The position numbers and the translations under genes were made by a program. From VRUE01 sp036403515 (lineage in GTDB: Bacteria > Actinomycetota > Thermoleophilia > Solirubrobacterales > 70-9), in the NCBI GenBank assembly GCA_036403515.1, contig DASWQV010000038.1, forward strand, positions 1 through 57,042: a stretch of 57,042 bases of DNA, in the 5' to 3' direction. This document shows, piece by piece, positions 40,310-48,015 of this stretch; position 1 is the first letter of the stretch; every line of letters starts with the position of its first letter. The notes beneath the pieces were generated by a model. It was not told where the DNA came from, did not search any database, and saw only the letters and a list, made by a program, of their open reading frames with translations.

Positions 40310-40317
40310 CGACTATC
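40310..40317 (-). promoter_or_regulatory. GATAGTCG start element
   Basis: GATAGTCG, five bases before the ATG at 40304; 5' flank CGGTCA; no Shine-Dalgarno. Confidence 0.7.
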
Positions 40318-40325
40318 TGACCGCG

Positions 40326-41054
40326 CTACGGCACGTTCATATGGCACTCGGCGCAGCCCACGGGGCGGCCACCGATCTCGGTCTCCCAAGGCTGGATCGA
40401 GAGCGAGCCGATCGCGTCGTCGACATGCCCGACCACGCCAGCGCCGCTGGCGTCGAGGCAGCAGGTGGTGATTCGGCCGTCGGCCAGGACCACAGCCCAG
40501 CCTGAGCGGAGGAACTCGCAGGTGACCGAGCCCTCGGGAATGGAGACCTCCCAGTCAAGCTGGCCAGCCCAGTCGAACGCAAGCGTGGCGAACGAGGCGT
40601 TGGTGGCGGCGAGCAGCCCGGCTTTCTGCGCTGCGTCGATCGCGCCCTTCGCCTTCTCGGGGCGGTGGAGGGAGATATAGATCTCCGGCTTGTACGGTGC
40701 GACTTCCTCAACGAGCTGCTCCGTCAGCAGTAGGCCGTTGGTCGAGAAGGTGATCGGGTTGCGAGGCAGGGCCTCGCGCGCGAGGCGGACGAAGTCAACG
40801 AAGTTGGGGTGCAGCAGGGCCTCACCGAGCCCGGTCAGCGCCAGCTCGCCCTGGGTGCCCTTGCGGTGGAAGTGCTGCGCCCATCCCAGTGCCCGCTCGA
40901 AGTTCGCCATGGAGATGTCCTCCTTGGCCCGGCCGCTCCCGCCGTCGGCGACCGGCTTATCGAGGTCCTTCGACGGGCAGTAGACACAGCGCAGGTTGCA
41001 CTTCGAGCTGATCTCGATCTGGTGGATCGAGGTGATGGGGCGGGGGTACTGCAT
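40326..41054 (-). CDS. radical SAM enzyme with C-terminal auxiliary cysteines
   Basis: A 242-residue protein. The radical SAM cluster motif is C19-x3-C23-x2-C26 (SSKCNLRCVYCPS). TGLGEALLHPNF and ITFSTNGLLL match the SAM-binding strands. Five more Cys at the C-terminus (C179, C198, C199, C234, C237) resemble a shortened SPASM auxiliary-cluster site, typical of peptide-modifying enzymes. It lies in a virion operon beside a methyltransferase-glycosyltransferase and a GT2 enzyme, so a virion or peptide modification role is inferred. Confidence 0.85.
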   Translation of the reverse strand: MQYPRPITSIHQIEISSKCNLRCVYCPSKDLDKPVADGGSGRAKEDISMANFERALGWAQHFHRKGTQGELALTGLGEALLHPNFVDFVRLAREALPRNPITFSTNGLLLTEQLVEEVAPYKPEIYISLHRPEKAKGAIDAAQKAGLLAATNASFATLAFDWAGQLDWEVSIPEGSVTCEFLRSGWAVVLADGRITTCCLDASGAGVVGHVDDAIGSLSIQPWETEIGGRPVGCAECHMNVP

Positions 41055-41170
41055 CAGTCCCGGCCGTACTCAAGATCAGCCTGGATCTCGCGTTCGAGCC
41101 GCTGGCGCTCCTGCGAGCGGAGCATCTCGGCGACGGCGAAGACGGTCGCGACGAAGTCCTTGAACGTCAC
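41054..41170 (-). CDS. 38-residue small protein
   Basis: GTG 41170 opens MTFKDFVATVFAVAEMLRSQ, then ERQRLEREIQADLEYGRD. A short hydrophobic segment is followed by a charged helix. The start overlaps the upstream stop (GTGA) and the stop overlaps the radical SAM start (TGATG), so it is firmly coupled between the two enzymes. It might be an accessory or substrate peptide; not known. Confidence 0.5.
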   Translation of the reverse strand: MTFKDFVATVFAVAEMLRSQERQRLEREIQADLEYGRD

Positions 41171-42735
41171 GCCTCGACGACCTCGCCCTCGATCAGCCCG
41201 GCGACCTGGCGCGCGACCCCGCCCCAGCCGAGGTCGGCCGCTGCCTTGGGTCCTGCAATCTGCGCCCACTTCTGCGTCTCGGTGTTCCTCAGCCCGTCGA
41301 CGATCTCGCGCACGAAGCCAGCGCGCCAGCGGTCGCTGAGCGGCCCGGAGTTCACCAGACGCCCGACCTTCACGGTTTCCGAGAGCGCGCCCCAGTCAGA
41401 GGCGACGACCACGCAGCCGGCAGCCTGCGCCTCCATGGCCCCGATGCAGCTGGTCTCGTGGAAGGGCTGTCCGTGCGGCGTTGCGTAGGAGGGGTGCGCC
41501 CAGACCAGCGAGGTCCGCATCAAGCGCGCCAACTCCTGCTGGGGCAACGAGCCGAGCGCCGAGGTGCCCTCGGTGGCTGCGGCAAGCTCGCGGATGCGCT
41601 CGCGGTGCGCGGCGACGGTCGCGTCCTTCTCGGCGATGCGATCGTAGACCTCCGAGTAGCAGTAGGCGAGCTCGGCGTCGGGCACCTGCTCGCGGATCTT
41701 CGGCCATAGCTCGAGCAGGATGTCGAGGCCGCGGTCGGGGGACGAGGTGTAGAGGACGCGCTTCTTACGCTCCGGCGTCTCCCCGGCGAAATACGAGTGC
41801 TCGATGCCGTTGCGGGTCTGGCGCAGGCGCCCGCGCAGGAAGGGGTACATCCCGCTGACGTGTTCCTCGTGCCAGCGCGAGAGGACGAGGACGTGATCGA
41901 AGGCCTCGGCCCGGGCGGCGGTGAGGCGGTCGCCGGCGTCGGTGTCGTGCATCCACAGCAGCCGCGATCGGGCGTTGATGTGGCGATCGCCGACCTCGGG
42001 AATGCGGGAGGCAATCACGGCCAAGCGACGCTCCATCGGGTCGAAGACGCTGTGGTGGCGATAGATCACGTCGCGGAAGGCGCACTGCTCGACCTCGCCG
42101 TAGACCGTCACCACGTAGCCGATCTCAGAGAGCTGCTGGGCCAACCGAATTGCCGCCGTCTCCGAGCCCCCGAGGCCGCGGCTCTCGATGTCGTGTGGCG
42201 ACCATGTCTCCCAGCCGGGCCCGGCGTAGATGGCGATCTCACCGCGGCGCTCGATGGGCGTATAGGCGGCGGCGGTCACGCCGTCGTGTCCTACCACCAT
42301 GTCGCGCAACTGCCCCCTGCGGCGGAGAAGATCGGCCAGGTCGACCGCGCGAAATACGCGGAGATGATGCGGGTTCTGGCCCGTGCCGAAGGTGCCATCG
42401 GGAGTCGAGATGTAGACGGCACCGTCCGGCTTGCACATGGTCTCCAGAGCCTCAAGTAGAGCTTGAGGCTCTGGGACGTGCTCGATCACCTCGAAGGCAA
42501 TCACCGCGTCGTAGCTGCCCGGTTCAAACTGGACGTGGCTGGCAACGTCGAGGGCATCACCGACAGCGAACTCGCCAGCAAAGTCCTCATCAGCGAAGCG
42601 CCGGCGGGCGACCTCGACCGCGTCCGCGTTCAACTCGATGCCGTCGACCTGGACCTCATGGCCCTGCTCGCGGAGCCGCCGAGCAAGCCAGAGGGCGACG
42701 TAGCCGTCATGGGCGCCACAGTCGAGGATCTTCAT
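41167..42735 (-). CDS. SAM methyltransferase - GT4 glycosyltransferase fusion
   Basis: A 522-residue protein. Residues 1-165 are a class I methyltransferase (MKILDCGAHDGYVALWLARRL; VDGIELNADAVEVARRRF; SYDAVIAFEVIEHVPEP). Residues 185-520 are a GT-B family 4 glycosyltransferase (GLGGSETAAIRLAQQL; RQTRNGIEHSYF; HETSCIGAMEAQAAGCVVVASDWGALSETV, the E-x7-E region). It should transfer a sugar from a nucleotide sugar and methylate, perhaps the same glycan. Phage proteins of this kind can decorate virion proteins or alter the lysogen surface. Confidence 0.8.
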   Translation of the reverse strand: MKILDCGAHDGYVALWLARRLREQGHEVQVDGIELNADAVEVARRRFADEDFAGEFAVGDALDVASHVQFEPGSYDAVIAFEVIEHVPEPQALLEALETMCKPDGAVYISTPDGTFGTGQNPHHLRVFRAVDLADLLRRRGQLRDMVVGHDGVTAAAYTPIERRGEIAIYAGPGWETWSPHDIESRGLGGSETAAIRLAQQLSEIGYVVTVYGEVEQCAFRDVIYRHHSVFDPMERRLAVIASRIPEVGDRHINARSRLLWMHDTDAGDRLTAARAEAFDHVLVLSRWHEEHVSGMYPFLRGRLRQTRNGIEHSYFAGETPERKKRVLYTSSPDRGLDILLELWPKIREQVPDAELAYCYSEVYDRIAEKDATVAAHRERIRELAAATEGTSALGSLPQQELARLMRTSLVWAHPSYATPHGQPFHETSCIGAMEAQAAGCVVVASDWGALSETVKVGRLVNSGPLSDRWRAGFVREIVDGLRNTETQKWAQIAGPKAAADLGWGGVARQVAGLIEGEVVEA

Positions 42736-42911
42736 CGCTGCGACCCCGCTCGCGGCATGTCCCCGCCGCAGTCGGTGCAGAGCCGCATCTGCTCACCCTC
42801 GGTCGGTTCTCGGAGCGCGGTGAACTTGTGCAACCCGCAGTTCTCACATGGCAGGTACCCGATTGCATTCGCCTCCGCTGCCGCCTCGCGCTCTGCTTTT
42901 GTCAGCGTCAC
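42732..42911 (-). CDS. small zinc-ribbon protein
   Basis: A 59-residue protein: MTLTKAEREAAAEANAIGYL, then PCENCGLHKFTALREPTEGE, then QMRLCTDCGGDMPRAGSQR. CENC and CTDC form a zinc ribbon. Coupled by overlap on both sides within the modification cassette. The function is unknown. Confidence 0.55.
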   Translation of the reverse strand: MTLTKAEREAAAEANAIGYLPCENCGLHKFTALREPTEGEQMRLCTDCGGDMPRAGSQR

Positions 42912-44341
42912 GCCGCGGCCTCTTCGAGCTGCTCGGTGATGCCACCAAGCAGGAACGCACAACGGGGCAAGTAGCTACCAATCTCATCAACCTTCTCGTC
43001 CGGCGTGAAGTCCTCGGGCTTGCTACCGCCGCTCTCGTAGTGCTCGGCGTAGCTTGCTGGCTCCAGCAGCGGATAGACACGCTCGCGAAGCTGCGAGCGA
43101 AGGGCGACAACTTCGGCGTGGTCCTGGGCGAAGTGGGGAACGGTCTGCTCGAGCAGGATCAACGCCTTCAACTGCTCGTCGTGGTTGATCAGCTGGCGCG
43201 CAGCGGCGACGAAGGTCTGGGCGGTGGCGTCGCGCTGTCCCTGCGCGATCCATCCCTGACGAGCCTGCAGCAGGCCTTGGTGGTCGGGGACGACCGCGAG
43301 CAGCTCTTCGGCGACCTGCAATGCCTCCTCGATCCGGCCGAGCTGGGCGAGCGCGCTGGCGAGCACCATCCGCGGCAGCACCGTGTAGTCGAGCGGGTTG
43401 ACGATCAGCATCGTCTGCGGCTGGCCGCGGCGCAGGACCTCGCTGGCCCACTCGATCGCCTTCGGCCACTCTCCGCGCTTGTGGTAGGCCTCGGCCAAAG
43501 TCAGGTAGGAGTCCGGCCACTGGGGCATCAGCCGCAACGCCTCCATCGCTGTGTCGATCGCCTCGTCGTGGCGGCCCTGGCGGATCCGCACGCTGCCGAG
43601 CTTGCGGTGGATCTGCGCGCGCTCCTCGTCCCAGCCGGTCTTCAGCGTCAGGTAGCGCTCGAACAGCTCGCCGGCGCGGTCGATCTCGTCCTTGATCAGC
43701 AGCTCGGTGCCGAGATAGCCAACCACGCGGGGGTCTTCCGGCGCCTCCTCGATCCACTTCTCAAGGATCCGCAGGTTGCGCTCGTTGGAGTCGCTCGGGT
43801 CTGGCGGGTGGTTGTGGACCCACTCGACGACGTCGGGAGAGACCATCGACTGGGTGCCATGGATCAGCTGGGACTCGTGGACCCGACCAACCCACTCACC
43901 GGCGCCGCGGCGCACGAGGCGCTCTCGGACGAGGTAGCAGGCGCAGTTGCCGTGATGGTCGCGCGCGTAGTCGTAGCCGCAGATGAAGCCCAGCACGTCG
44001 GGAGCGGCGTCGACAGCGAGCTGGCGCAGGTTCTGGGCGTTGCGCAGGACATCGTCGGCATCGGCCCAGCAGGTCCAGTCGGTACGCAGAAAGGAGTCGG
44101 CGTAGGCGCGCGCGGCCGCGAAGTCGTCGATCCAAGTGAAGCGGCAGACGTTGACGCCTAGCTCAAGGTCCTCCTCATGCTTGTCCGCCCAGGCTTCGAA
44201 GACGTCGATCGTCGCGTCCTCGGAGCCGGTGTCGACGAGGACGATCTGGTCGAAGGCACCCTCGATCGACTCCAGAAGGTTCGGAAGGGTCTTCTCCTCG
44301 TCGCGGACGATCAGTGCGAGACCAACAGTGGGTGCACTCAC
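42908..44341 (-). CDS. GT2 glycosyltransferase with TPR repeats
   Basis: A 477-residue protein. The N-terminal GT-A domain has VGLALIVRDEEKTLPNLLESIEGAFDQIVLVDTGSEDAT and the metal-binding CWADADDV. From about residue 210, TPR-like helical repeats follow (EDPRVVGYLGTELLIKDEIDRAGELFERYL; AIDTAMEALRLMPQWPDSYLTLAEAYHKRGEWPKAIEWA). Domain pairing is like SunS-type and other peptide glycosyltransferases with TPRs, though also found elsewhere. GTG 44341 overlaps the upstream stop (GTGA); longer ORF rejected. Confidence 0.8.
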   Translation of the reverse strand: MSAPTVGLALIVRDEEKTLPNLLESIEGAFDQIVLVDTGSEDATIDVFEAWADKHEEDLELGVNVCRFTWIDDFAAARAYADSFLRTDWTCWADADDVLRNAQNLRQLAVDAAPDVLGFICGYDYARDHHGNCACYLVRERLVRRGAGEWVGRVHESQLIHGTQSMVSPDVVEWVHNHPPDPSDSNERNLRILEKWIEEAPEDPRVVGYLGTELLIKDEIDRAGELFERYLTLKTGWDEERAQIHRKLGSVRIRQGRHDEAIDTAMEALRLMPQWPDSYLTLAEAYHKRGEWPKAIEWASEVLRRGQPQTMLIVNPLDYTVLPRMVLASALAQLGRIEEALQVAEELLAVVPDHQGLLQARQGWIAQGQRDATAQTFVAAARQLINHDEQLKALILLEQTVPHFAQDHAEVVALRSQLRERVYPLLEPASYAEHYESGGSKPEDFTPDEKVDEIGSYLPRCAFLLGGITEQLEEAAA

Positions 44342-44583
44342 GCTGCGAGTCCTCCGCGCCGCAGCATCCGAACGCCACGGCCGCCGATGATCATGTCCTC
44401 CAGCCCCTCGTCGGCAACGCCGCGGTGCTTCAGCTCCGGCGCGATGTTCGTCTGCCCACGGCGGCGACGCTCCCAGTGGCAACGCGCTGCGCCCATCTTC
44501 TCGACCCGGGCGCGGCGTCGGGCAGCGCGCCGCTCTCGGCGGCGCTGCTTCTCGGCAGCGCTCATCTTGCGCTTGCGCTTCAC
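44338..44583 (-). CDS. small very basic protein
   Basis: An 81-residue protein, KRKRKMSAAEKQRRRERRAARRRARVEKMGAARCHWERRRRG..., rich in Arg/Lys. GTG 44583 overlaps the regulator stop (GTGA); GTG 44589 is possible. It may bind nucleic acid. The function is unknown. Confidence 0.45.
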   Translation of the reverse strand: MKRKRKMSAAEKQRRRERRAARRRARVEKMGAARCHWERRRRGQTNIAPELKHRGVADEGLEDMIIGGRGVRMLRRGGLAA

Positions 44584-44780
44584 GGCCACAGCTCCGCTTC
44601 CGGCTGCTCCAGGGCCTTCGCGAGTGCCGCCTGCCGATGGGGCGGTGGCACTAGGCCATGCTCGATCATCGATAGGTAGCTGACCGAGATCCTCGCATTG
44701 CCTGCGACATCGACCAGCCGCTCACCGCGAGATTGACGGGCGGCCTTCACGGGGTGGACCGGCGTTTCAGAACTTGGCAT
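44580..44780 (-). CDS. XRE-type helix-turn-helix regulator in the late operon
   Basis: A 66-residue protein: VKAARQSRGERLVDVAGNARISVSYLSMIEHGLVPPPHRQAALAKALEQPEAELWP. A complete Cro/XRE fold with recognition helix SVSYLSMIEHG. It begins with a GATAGTCG element and leads the modification cassette, so it may regulate it or a late switch. Confidence 0.65.
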   Translation of the reverse strand: MPSSETPVHPVKAARQSRGERLVDVAGNARISVSYLSMIEHGLVPPPHRQAALAKALEQPEAELWP

Positions 44781-44786
44781 CGCGCC

Positions 44787-44794
44787 CGACTATC
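44787..44794 (-). promoter_or_regulatory. GATAGTCG start element, XRE gene / modification cassette
   Basis: GATAGTCG, six bases before the ATG at 44780. TTCTGAAAT lies upstream in non-coding DNA (44803-44811). No Shine-Dalgarno. Confidence 0.7.
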
Positions 44795-44828
44795 GGACGC
44801 GATTCGAATTTCAGAAGTCCCCTACGGA

Positions 44829-45011
44829 TCAGGTGGGGCGAGAAGCGTCCTGTGAGGCTGCTGACGCAGCGTCGACGCCTTCGATGGCGTGCTGGCGGGT
44901 CTCGTAGCCCTCGCTCGAGCGATCGACCGTCTCGCCATTGCCGGCGACGAGGTGCCAGTACCACTTGCCGTCTCGCGTGCTCTGCCAGACGTCGTAGTGC
45001 GAAGCGCCCAT
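44829..45011 (-). CDS. DUF1508/YegP-like small protein
   Basis: A 60-residue protein: YDVWQSTRDGKWYWHLVAGNGETVDRSSEGYETRQHAIEGVDAA. This is one DUF1508 (YegP) unit, a small beta-alpha fold seen in stress and phage proteins; the exact function is not known. ATG 45011. Sits after the capsid-module gene at 45020. Confidence 0.7.
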   Translation of the reverse strand: MGASHYDVWQSTRDGKWYWHLVAGNGETVDRSSEGYETRQHAIEGVDAASAASQDASRPT

Positions 45012-45019
45012 GTCGGCGC

Positions 45020-45442
45020 TCAGGAGTCCGTGGAGGCGTCTGCGGCCTCAAGGGTGCGGACGAGGTCGTCCTTGGTCACGGCCCCTTTGGAGCCAGTGCC
45101 CTCGACCTGGATCTCGCGCTCTGCGACCAGCTTCTCGAGGTCGGCCTTGTCCTGCTCGGAGTAGTTGGTCACGGTCGCTTCGATGCTGGCGGTGTTGAGA
45201 CCGCGCGACTCAAGCTCGGAGAGCAGATCCTCATCGGAGAAGTCCGCGAGGGTGACTGTCGGCACCGCGGCGTCCGACGTCGTGCCCGGCAGCGGCTCGG
45301 GGGAAGGCTTGGTGGTCGAGATGCGCCCTTCATCGAGCAGCTGCTTGCGGGTCGTCTCGTTCTCGATCGTAACCTCGTCGCCGCGCTCGTAGGCGAAGCC
45401 GTTGACGAGAAGTCCGTCGGTGACGTAGAGCTTGCGAGCCAT
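45020..45442 (-). CDS. capsid-module protein with HeH/SAP-like motifs
   Basis: A 140-residue protein: MARKLYVTDGLLVNGFAYERGDEVTIENETTRKQLLDEGRI, a linker, then VTLADFSDEDLLSELESRGLNTASIEATV and LEKLVAEREIQVEGTG...TKDDLVRTLEAA. It follows the major capsid gene, and the ATG overlaps that stop (TGATG). Possibly a head or connector component. Confidence 0.5.
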   Translation of the reverse strand: MARKLYVTDGLLVNGFAYERGDEVTIENETTRKQLLDEGRISTTKPSPEPLPGTTSDAAVPTVTLADFSDEDLLSELESRGLNTASIEATVTNYSEQDKADLEKLVAEREIQVEGTGSKGAVTKDDLVRTLEAADASTDS

Positions 45443-46443
45443 CAGAGCACGTCCGCGATCTCGTAGGCGACGTCCGGCGCGGTCAGCTTCTCCTGGACCT
45501 TCTCCCAGGCGCGGATGTAGTCGACGGGTGGGTCAGCCGTGGCCCATTTGTCGATAGCGAAGTGGCCGCCACCGGTGGACTGGGACCGGCTGGTCCGCCC
45601 CTCGTTGGTCGCAGCGACCTGGCCGTACAGGCCCTTAAGAGTGGAGGGTTCCTCCAGCTCGTTGTCTTCGCCCCGCTTGAAGAGGATGACGTTGTCGGAC
45701 CAGATGTTGGACAGGGAGCGCGCGGCGCCTTTGCGAGCCGTGTTGAACTTGGTGCCGTCGGCGATGACGACGTTCAGGCCGTGCAGCACTTTCGGCAGGA
45801 TCGCCTCGCCTTTGGAAATGATCAGCTCGCCCGGGACGGTGTACTTGATGATTTCCCGAATCGCGGGGTCCAGCGCCATCGCGTAGGCGACGTCCCAGTT
45901 GATCAGCATCGAGTCGACGTGCTGGCCGGTAAAGTCGTAGACCGCCTTCCGAGCCCCCTTGATGTCCAGCTCGATAGTGGCTTCTTTTTCGCCCCACTTT
46001 TTGGTGACGCCGCCGCCGAGGGTTATCGCTCCACCGTTGGTCGTCTTGCGCAGCAGCACGGCAAGACGACGCTCGCGACGCAGCAGCATCCGCCCGAGGA
46101 GGAACTTGGTCTTCCGCGTTTCAAGCTTGAGCTCGTCGGCCGCCTGCTCGCGGTCTTCCGGCGTGATGGAGACCTTGAGCCTGTAGTTCTGCAGGAGGTA
46201 GCTTTCCATCGTGAAGCTGAGGTCGATCTCGGGCGTCTCGGCCCGGGCGTCAACCTTGCTCTCGACGTCGTCGCGCAGAAGGTCGTCGAGCGACCACACC
46301 GGGTACTGGCCGGCGTTCTTCTTCACGTCGATCTTCGGGACAAGCTGGTCGTAGATGAAACCCTGAGGCATGTAAGCGATCGCCAGGTTCGTCAGGATCG
46401 GGTCGATTACCTGAAGGCCCTGCGGGTCTCGAAGCTGAGTCAT
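45442..46443 (-). CDS. major capsid protein
   Basis: A 333-residue protein of the gpE/actinophage capsid type: LTNLAIAYMPQGFIYDQLVPKIDVKKNAGQYPVWSLDDLLRDDVESKVDARAETPEIDLSFTMESYLLQNYRLKVSITPEDREQAADELKLETRKTKFLLGRMLLRRERRLAVLL. Gene order scaffold - decoration - capsid confirms this. It should form the HK97-fold shell. Confidence 0.85.
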   Translation of the reverse strand: MTQLRDPQGLQVIDPILTNLAIAYMPQGFIYDQLVPKIDVKKNAGQYPVWSLDDLLRDDVESKVDARAETPEIDLSFTMESYLLQNYRLKVSITPEDREQAADELKLETRKTKFLLGRMLLRRERRLAVLLRKTTNGGAITLGGGVTKKWGEKEATIELDIKGARKAVYDFTGQHVDSMLINWDVAYAMALDPAIREIIKYTVPGELIISKGEAILPKVLHGLNVVIADGTKFNTARKGAARSLSNIWSDNVILFKRGEDNELEEPSTLKGLYGQVAATNEGRTSRSQSTGGGHFAIDKWATADPPVDYIRAWEKVQEKLTAPDVAYEIADVL

Positions 46444-46446
46444 GGG

Positions 46447-46854
46447 CTATGCCCCTCCGCTCAGTGCTCGGGGGCGGACGTAGAGAGCGAAGTACTCGCC
46501 GGGCGCGGCCGGGGTAAGCGCGACGCCGACTGCGTTCCGGGCGACACCGGAGGCGGCGGCCACCGGGGCAAAGCCGCAGTTGGTGGAGGCGACTGCCACC
46601 TCGCCGCCGACACCCATCGAGGCAGCGGCGAGACCCTCAACGACGGCGCCGGTCTCGTAGACGGTGAGAGCTTCGCCGGGAAGGGCCGTGGCCACGCGGG
46701 TGTCAACGACGCCCGCGGCGAACTCGGAGCTGGTGGCGACGATCGGGATCACGCCGCGGTCGACGCCGCCGCCGAACTTGACGACCTCGCCCGGTCGGAT
46801 CGCCGAGCCGGCGATCGCCGGGAAGCCTTTGTAGCGGTCGAGGGTCCCGGGCAT
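46447..46854 (-). CDS. capsid decoration / stabilising protein (DUF2190-like)
   Basis: A 135-residue Ala/Gly/Val-rich beta protein: GSAIRPGEVVKFGGGVDRGVIPIVATSSEFAAGVVDTRVATALPGEALTVYETGAVVEGLAAASMGVGGEV. This is the pattern of small head decoration proteins found just before major capsid genes. ATG overlaps the scaffold stop (TGATG). Confidence 0.7.
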   Translation of the reverse strand: MPGTLDRYKGFPAIAGSAIRPGEVVKFGGGVDRGVIPIVATSSEFAAGVVDTRVATALPGEALTVYETGAVVEGLAAASMGVGGEVAVASTNCGFAPVAAASGVARNAVGVALTPAAPGEYFALYVRPRALSGGA

Positions 46855-47531
46855 CAGACCTTCTCCTCGGCGCGGACCTTGCGCAGCGCCTCTGCGTAGT
46901 CGCAGTCGTCCGCAGCCATGCGGGCTTCGACCTTCTCATTGAGCTCGAAGCGGTCCTCGTCGACGTTGTCGGGCGCCTCTTTACCGCTGCCGCCGTCACC
47001 GGAGCCACCGCGGCCGGAGGTGTTGGCGAGCTTCGGCAGCTTCTCGAGGATCTCGATGGTCTCCTCGGGCGCCTTGTCGTAAAGCTTTTGATAGGTCTCG
47101 CGCGTCTCATCCTTCGCGTCGACCCGGACCGCGTCGAGCGCCTTGGTGAAGGCGTCATCGAAGTCGCGCTGGTGCAGCTTGTCGGCGGCCTCCTTGCCGG
47201 CCTTGGAATCGGCCTGCAGAGCAGCGACGTCTTTGGCATCGAGAACGATCTTGCCCTCTGCCTTGGCCTTGTCCTCAAGGGATTCGGTCTCCGGCTCGGC
47301 TTTCGCCTTGATTGCGTCGAGGATCTCCTGCTCGGCGGCGTCCTCTTTGAGGTCGAGGGCCTTCGCGATGCCGGCGGTGCCGGTCCGGGCCTTCAGCGCT
47401 TCGAGGATTTGCTCCTCGGTAGCGGCCTCGTCGAGCCCCAGCAGTTTGGCGATCTCCTTCATGCACGGGCGACTATCGGACGCACCTGGCACGACGACGG
47501 AAGCGATGCGGTCGATGTCGATTGCGGCCAT
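46854..47531 (-). CDS. scaffold-like protein with two candidate starts
   Basis: A 225-residue acidic helical protein, or 202 residues from ATG 47462. From that second start it reads MKEIAKLLGLDEAATEEQIL, as Mu gpI-type scaffold/protease C-terminal proteins do. The first 23 residues (MAAIDIDRIASVVVPGASDS then RPC) look unlike the rest. Both ATGs have their own GATAGTCG element. It should assist capsid assembly; no protease residues are seen. Confidence 0.65.
   Translation of the reverse strand: MAAIDIDRIASVVVPGASDSRPCMKEIAKLLGLDEAATEEQILEALKARTGTAGIAKALDLKEDAAEQEILDAIKAKAEPETESLEDKAKAEGKIVLDAKDVAALQADSKAGKEAADKLHQRDFDDAFTKALDAVRVDAKDETRETYQKLYDKAPEETIEILEKLPKLANTSGRGGSGDGGSGKEAPDNVDEDRFELNEKVEARMAADDCDYAEALRKVRAEEKV
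47470..47477 (-). promoter_or_regulatory. GATAGTCG start element, inner scaffold start
   Basis: GATAGTCG, seven bases before the ATG at 47462; 5' flank CGTCC. In the longer reading it is coding (S-D-S-R). Confidence 0.6.
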
Positions 47532-47537
47532 CGCCGG

Positions 47538-47545
47538 CGACTATC
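47538..47545 (-). promoter_or_regulatory. GATAGTCG start element, outer scaffold start
   Basis: GATAGTCG, six bases before the ATG at 47531. It lies in the 30-base gap between divergent genes. On the plus strand a TACGCT (TAnnnT) is six bases before the ATG at 47562. Confidence 0.65.
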
Positions 47546-47561
47546 CGGCTACGCTGTGGTC

Positions 47562-47765
47562 ATGGAGACCACTGAGATCCGCGCCTCGCTCGATCAGCTA
47601 AAGCCTGGCACCAAGATCCGGGTCAAGCTAGAAGACGGCACTGAAGTCGCCGGGGAGTACGGCGGCACCGAGGGCAACCAGGTCCATATCGAGGGCGCGG
47701 ACGATGTCGCCGTCGACAAGGTCGAGACGTTCCTCATGGACGTGTCGACCGACGGACCCGAGTGA
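47562..47765 (+). CDS. moron gene 1: small SH3/Sm-like protein
   Basis: A 67-residue protein: METTEIRASLDQLKPGTKIR, then VKLEDGTEVAGEYGGTEGNQ, a small beta-barrel pattern. It is on the opposite strand from all surrounding virion genes. The start is six bases after TACGCT, which fits a leaderless actinobacterial promoter. Its stop overlaps the next GTG (GTGA). The function is unknown; independently expressed phage cargo is likely. Confidence 0.65.
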   Translation: METTEIRASLDQLKPGTKIRVKLEDGTEVAGEYGGTEGNQVHIEGADDVAVDKVETFLMDVSTDGPE

Positions 47766-48013
47766 GCGCAAGCCGCGACACCGACTCCCGTAGTGCTAGG
47801 CAGATGCACCGGGCCATCGATGAGGTGCTGCCCACTCTGCGCTCGCTAGTTGGTGAACTCCGCTCTGACGACCAGACCATTCGAGCTGTGGCCCTGGAGA
47901 AAGTGGCGAGCCGGCTGGCCAACTCCCGGTCCTATGTGGCCCCACCAACGGCAGAGCAGTTTGAGGAGTTGAAGGACGCCCTTCCCAAGCCCCGAGCCGA
48001 CCTGCCCGACTGA
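47762..48013 (+). CDS. moron gene 2: small helical protein
   Basis: An 83-residue protein: MSASRDTDSRSARQMHRAID, then EVLPTLRSLVGELRSDDQTI and VALEKVASRLANSRSYVAPPTAEQFEELKDALPKP. Helical, no known family. GTG 47762 overlaps the stop of moron gene 1. It converges on the portal gene, with two bases between stops. Confidence 0.6.
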   Translation: MSASRDTDSRSARQMHRAIDEVLPTLRSLVGELRSDDQTIRAVALEKVASRLANSRSYVAPPTAEQFEELKDALPKPRADLPD

Positions 48014-48015
48014 GG

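Noticed and set aside
40326..41054. Diversity-generating retroelement or sactipeptide system
   Set aside because: No reverse transcriptase or variable/template repeats; the small peptide next to the radical SAM enzyme has no Cys.
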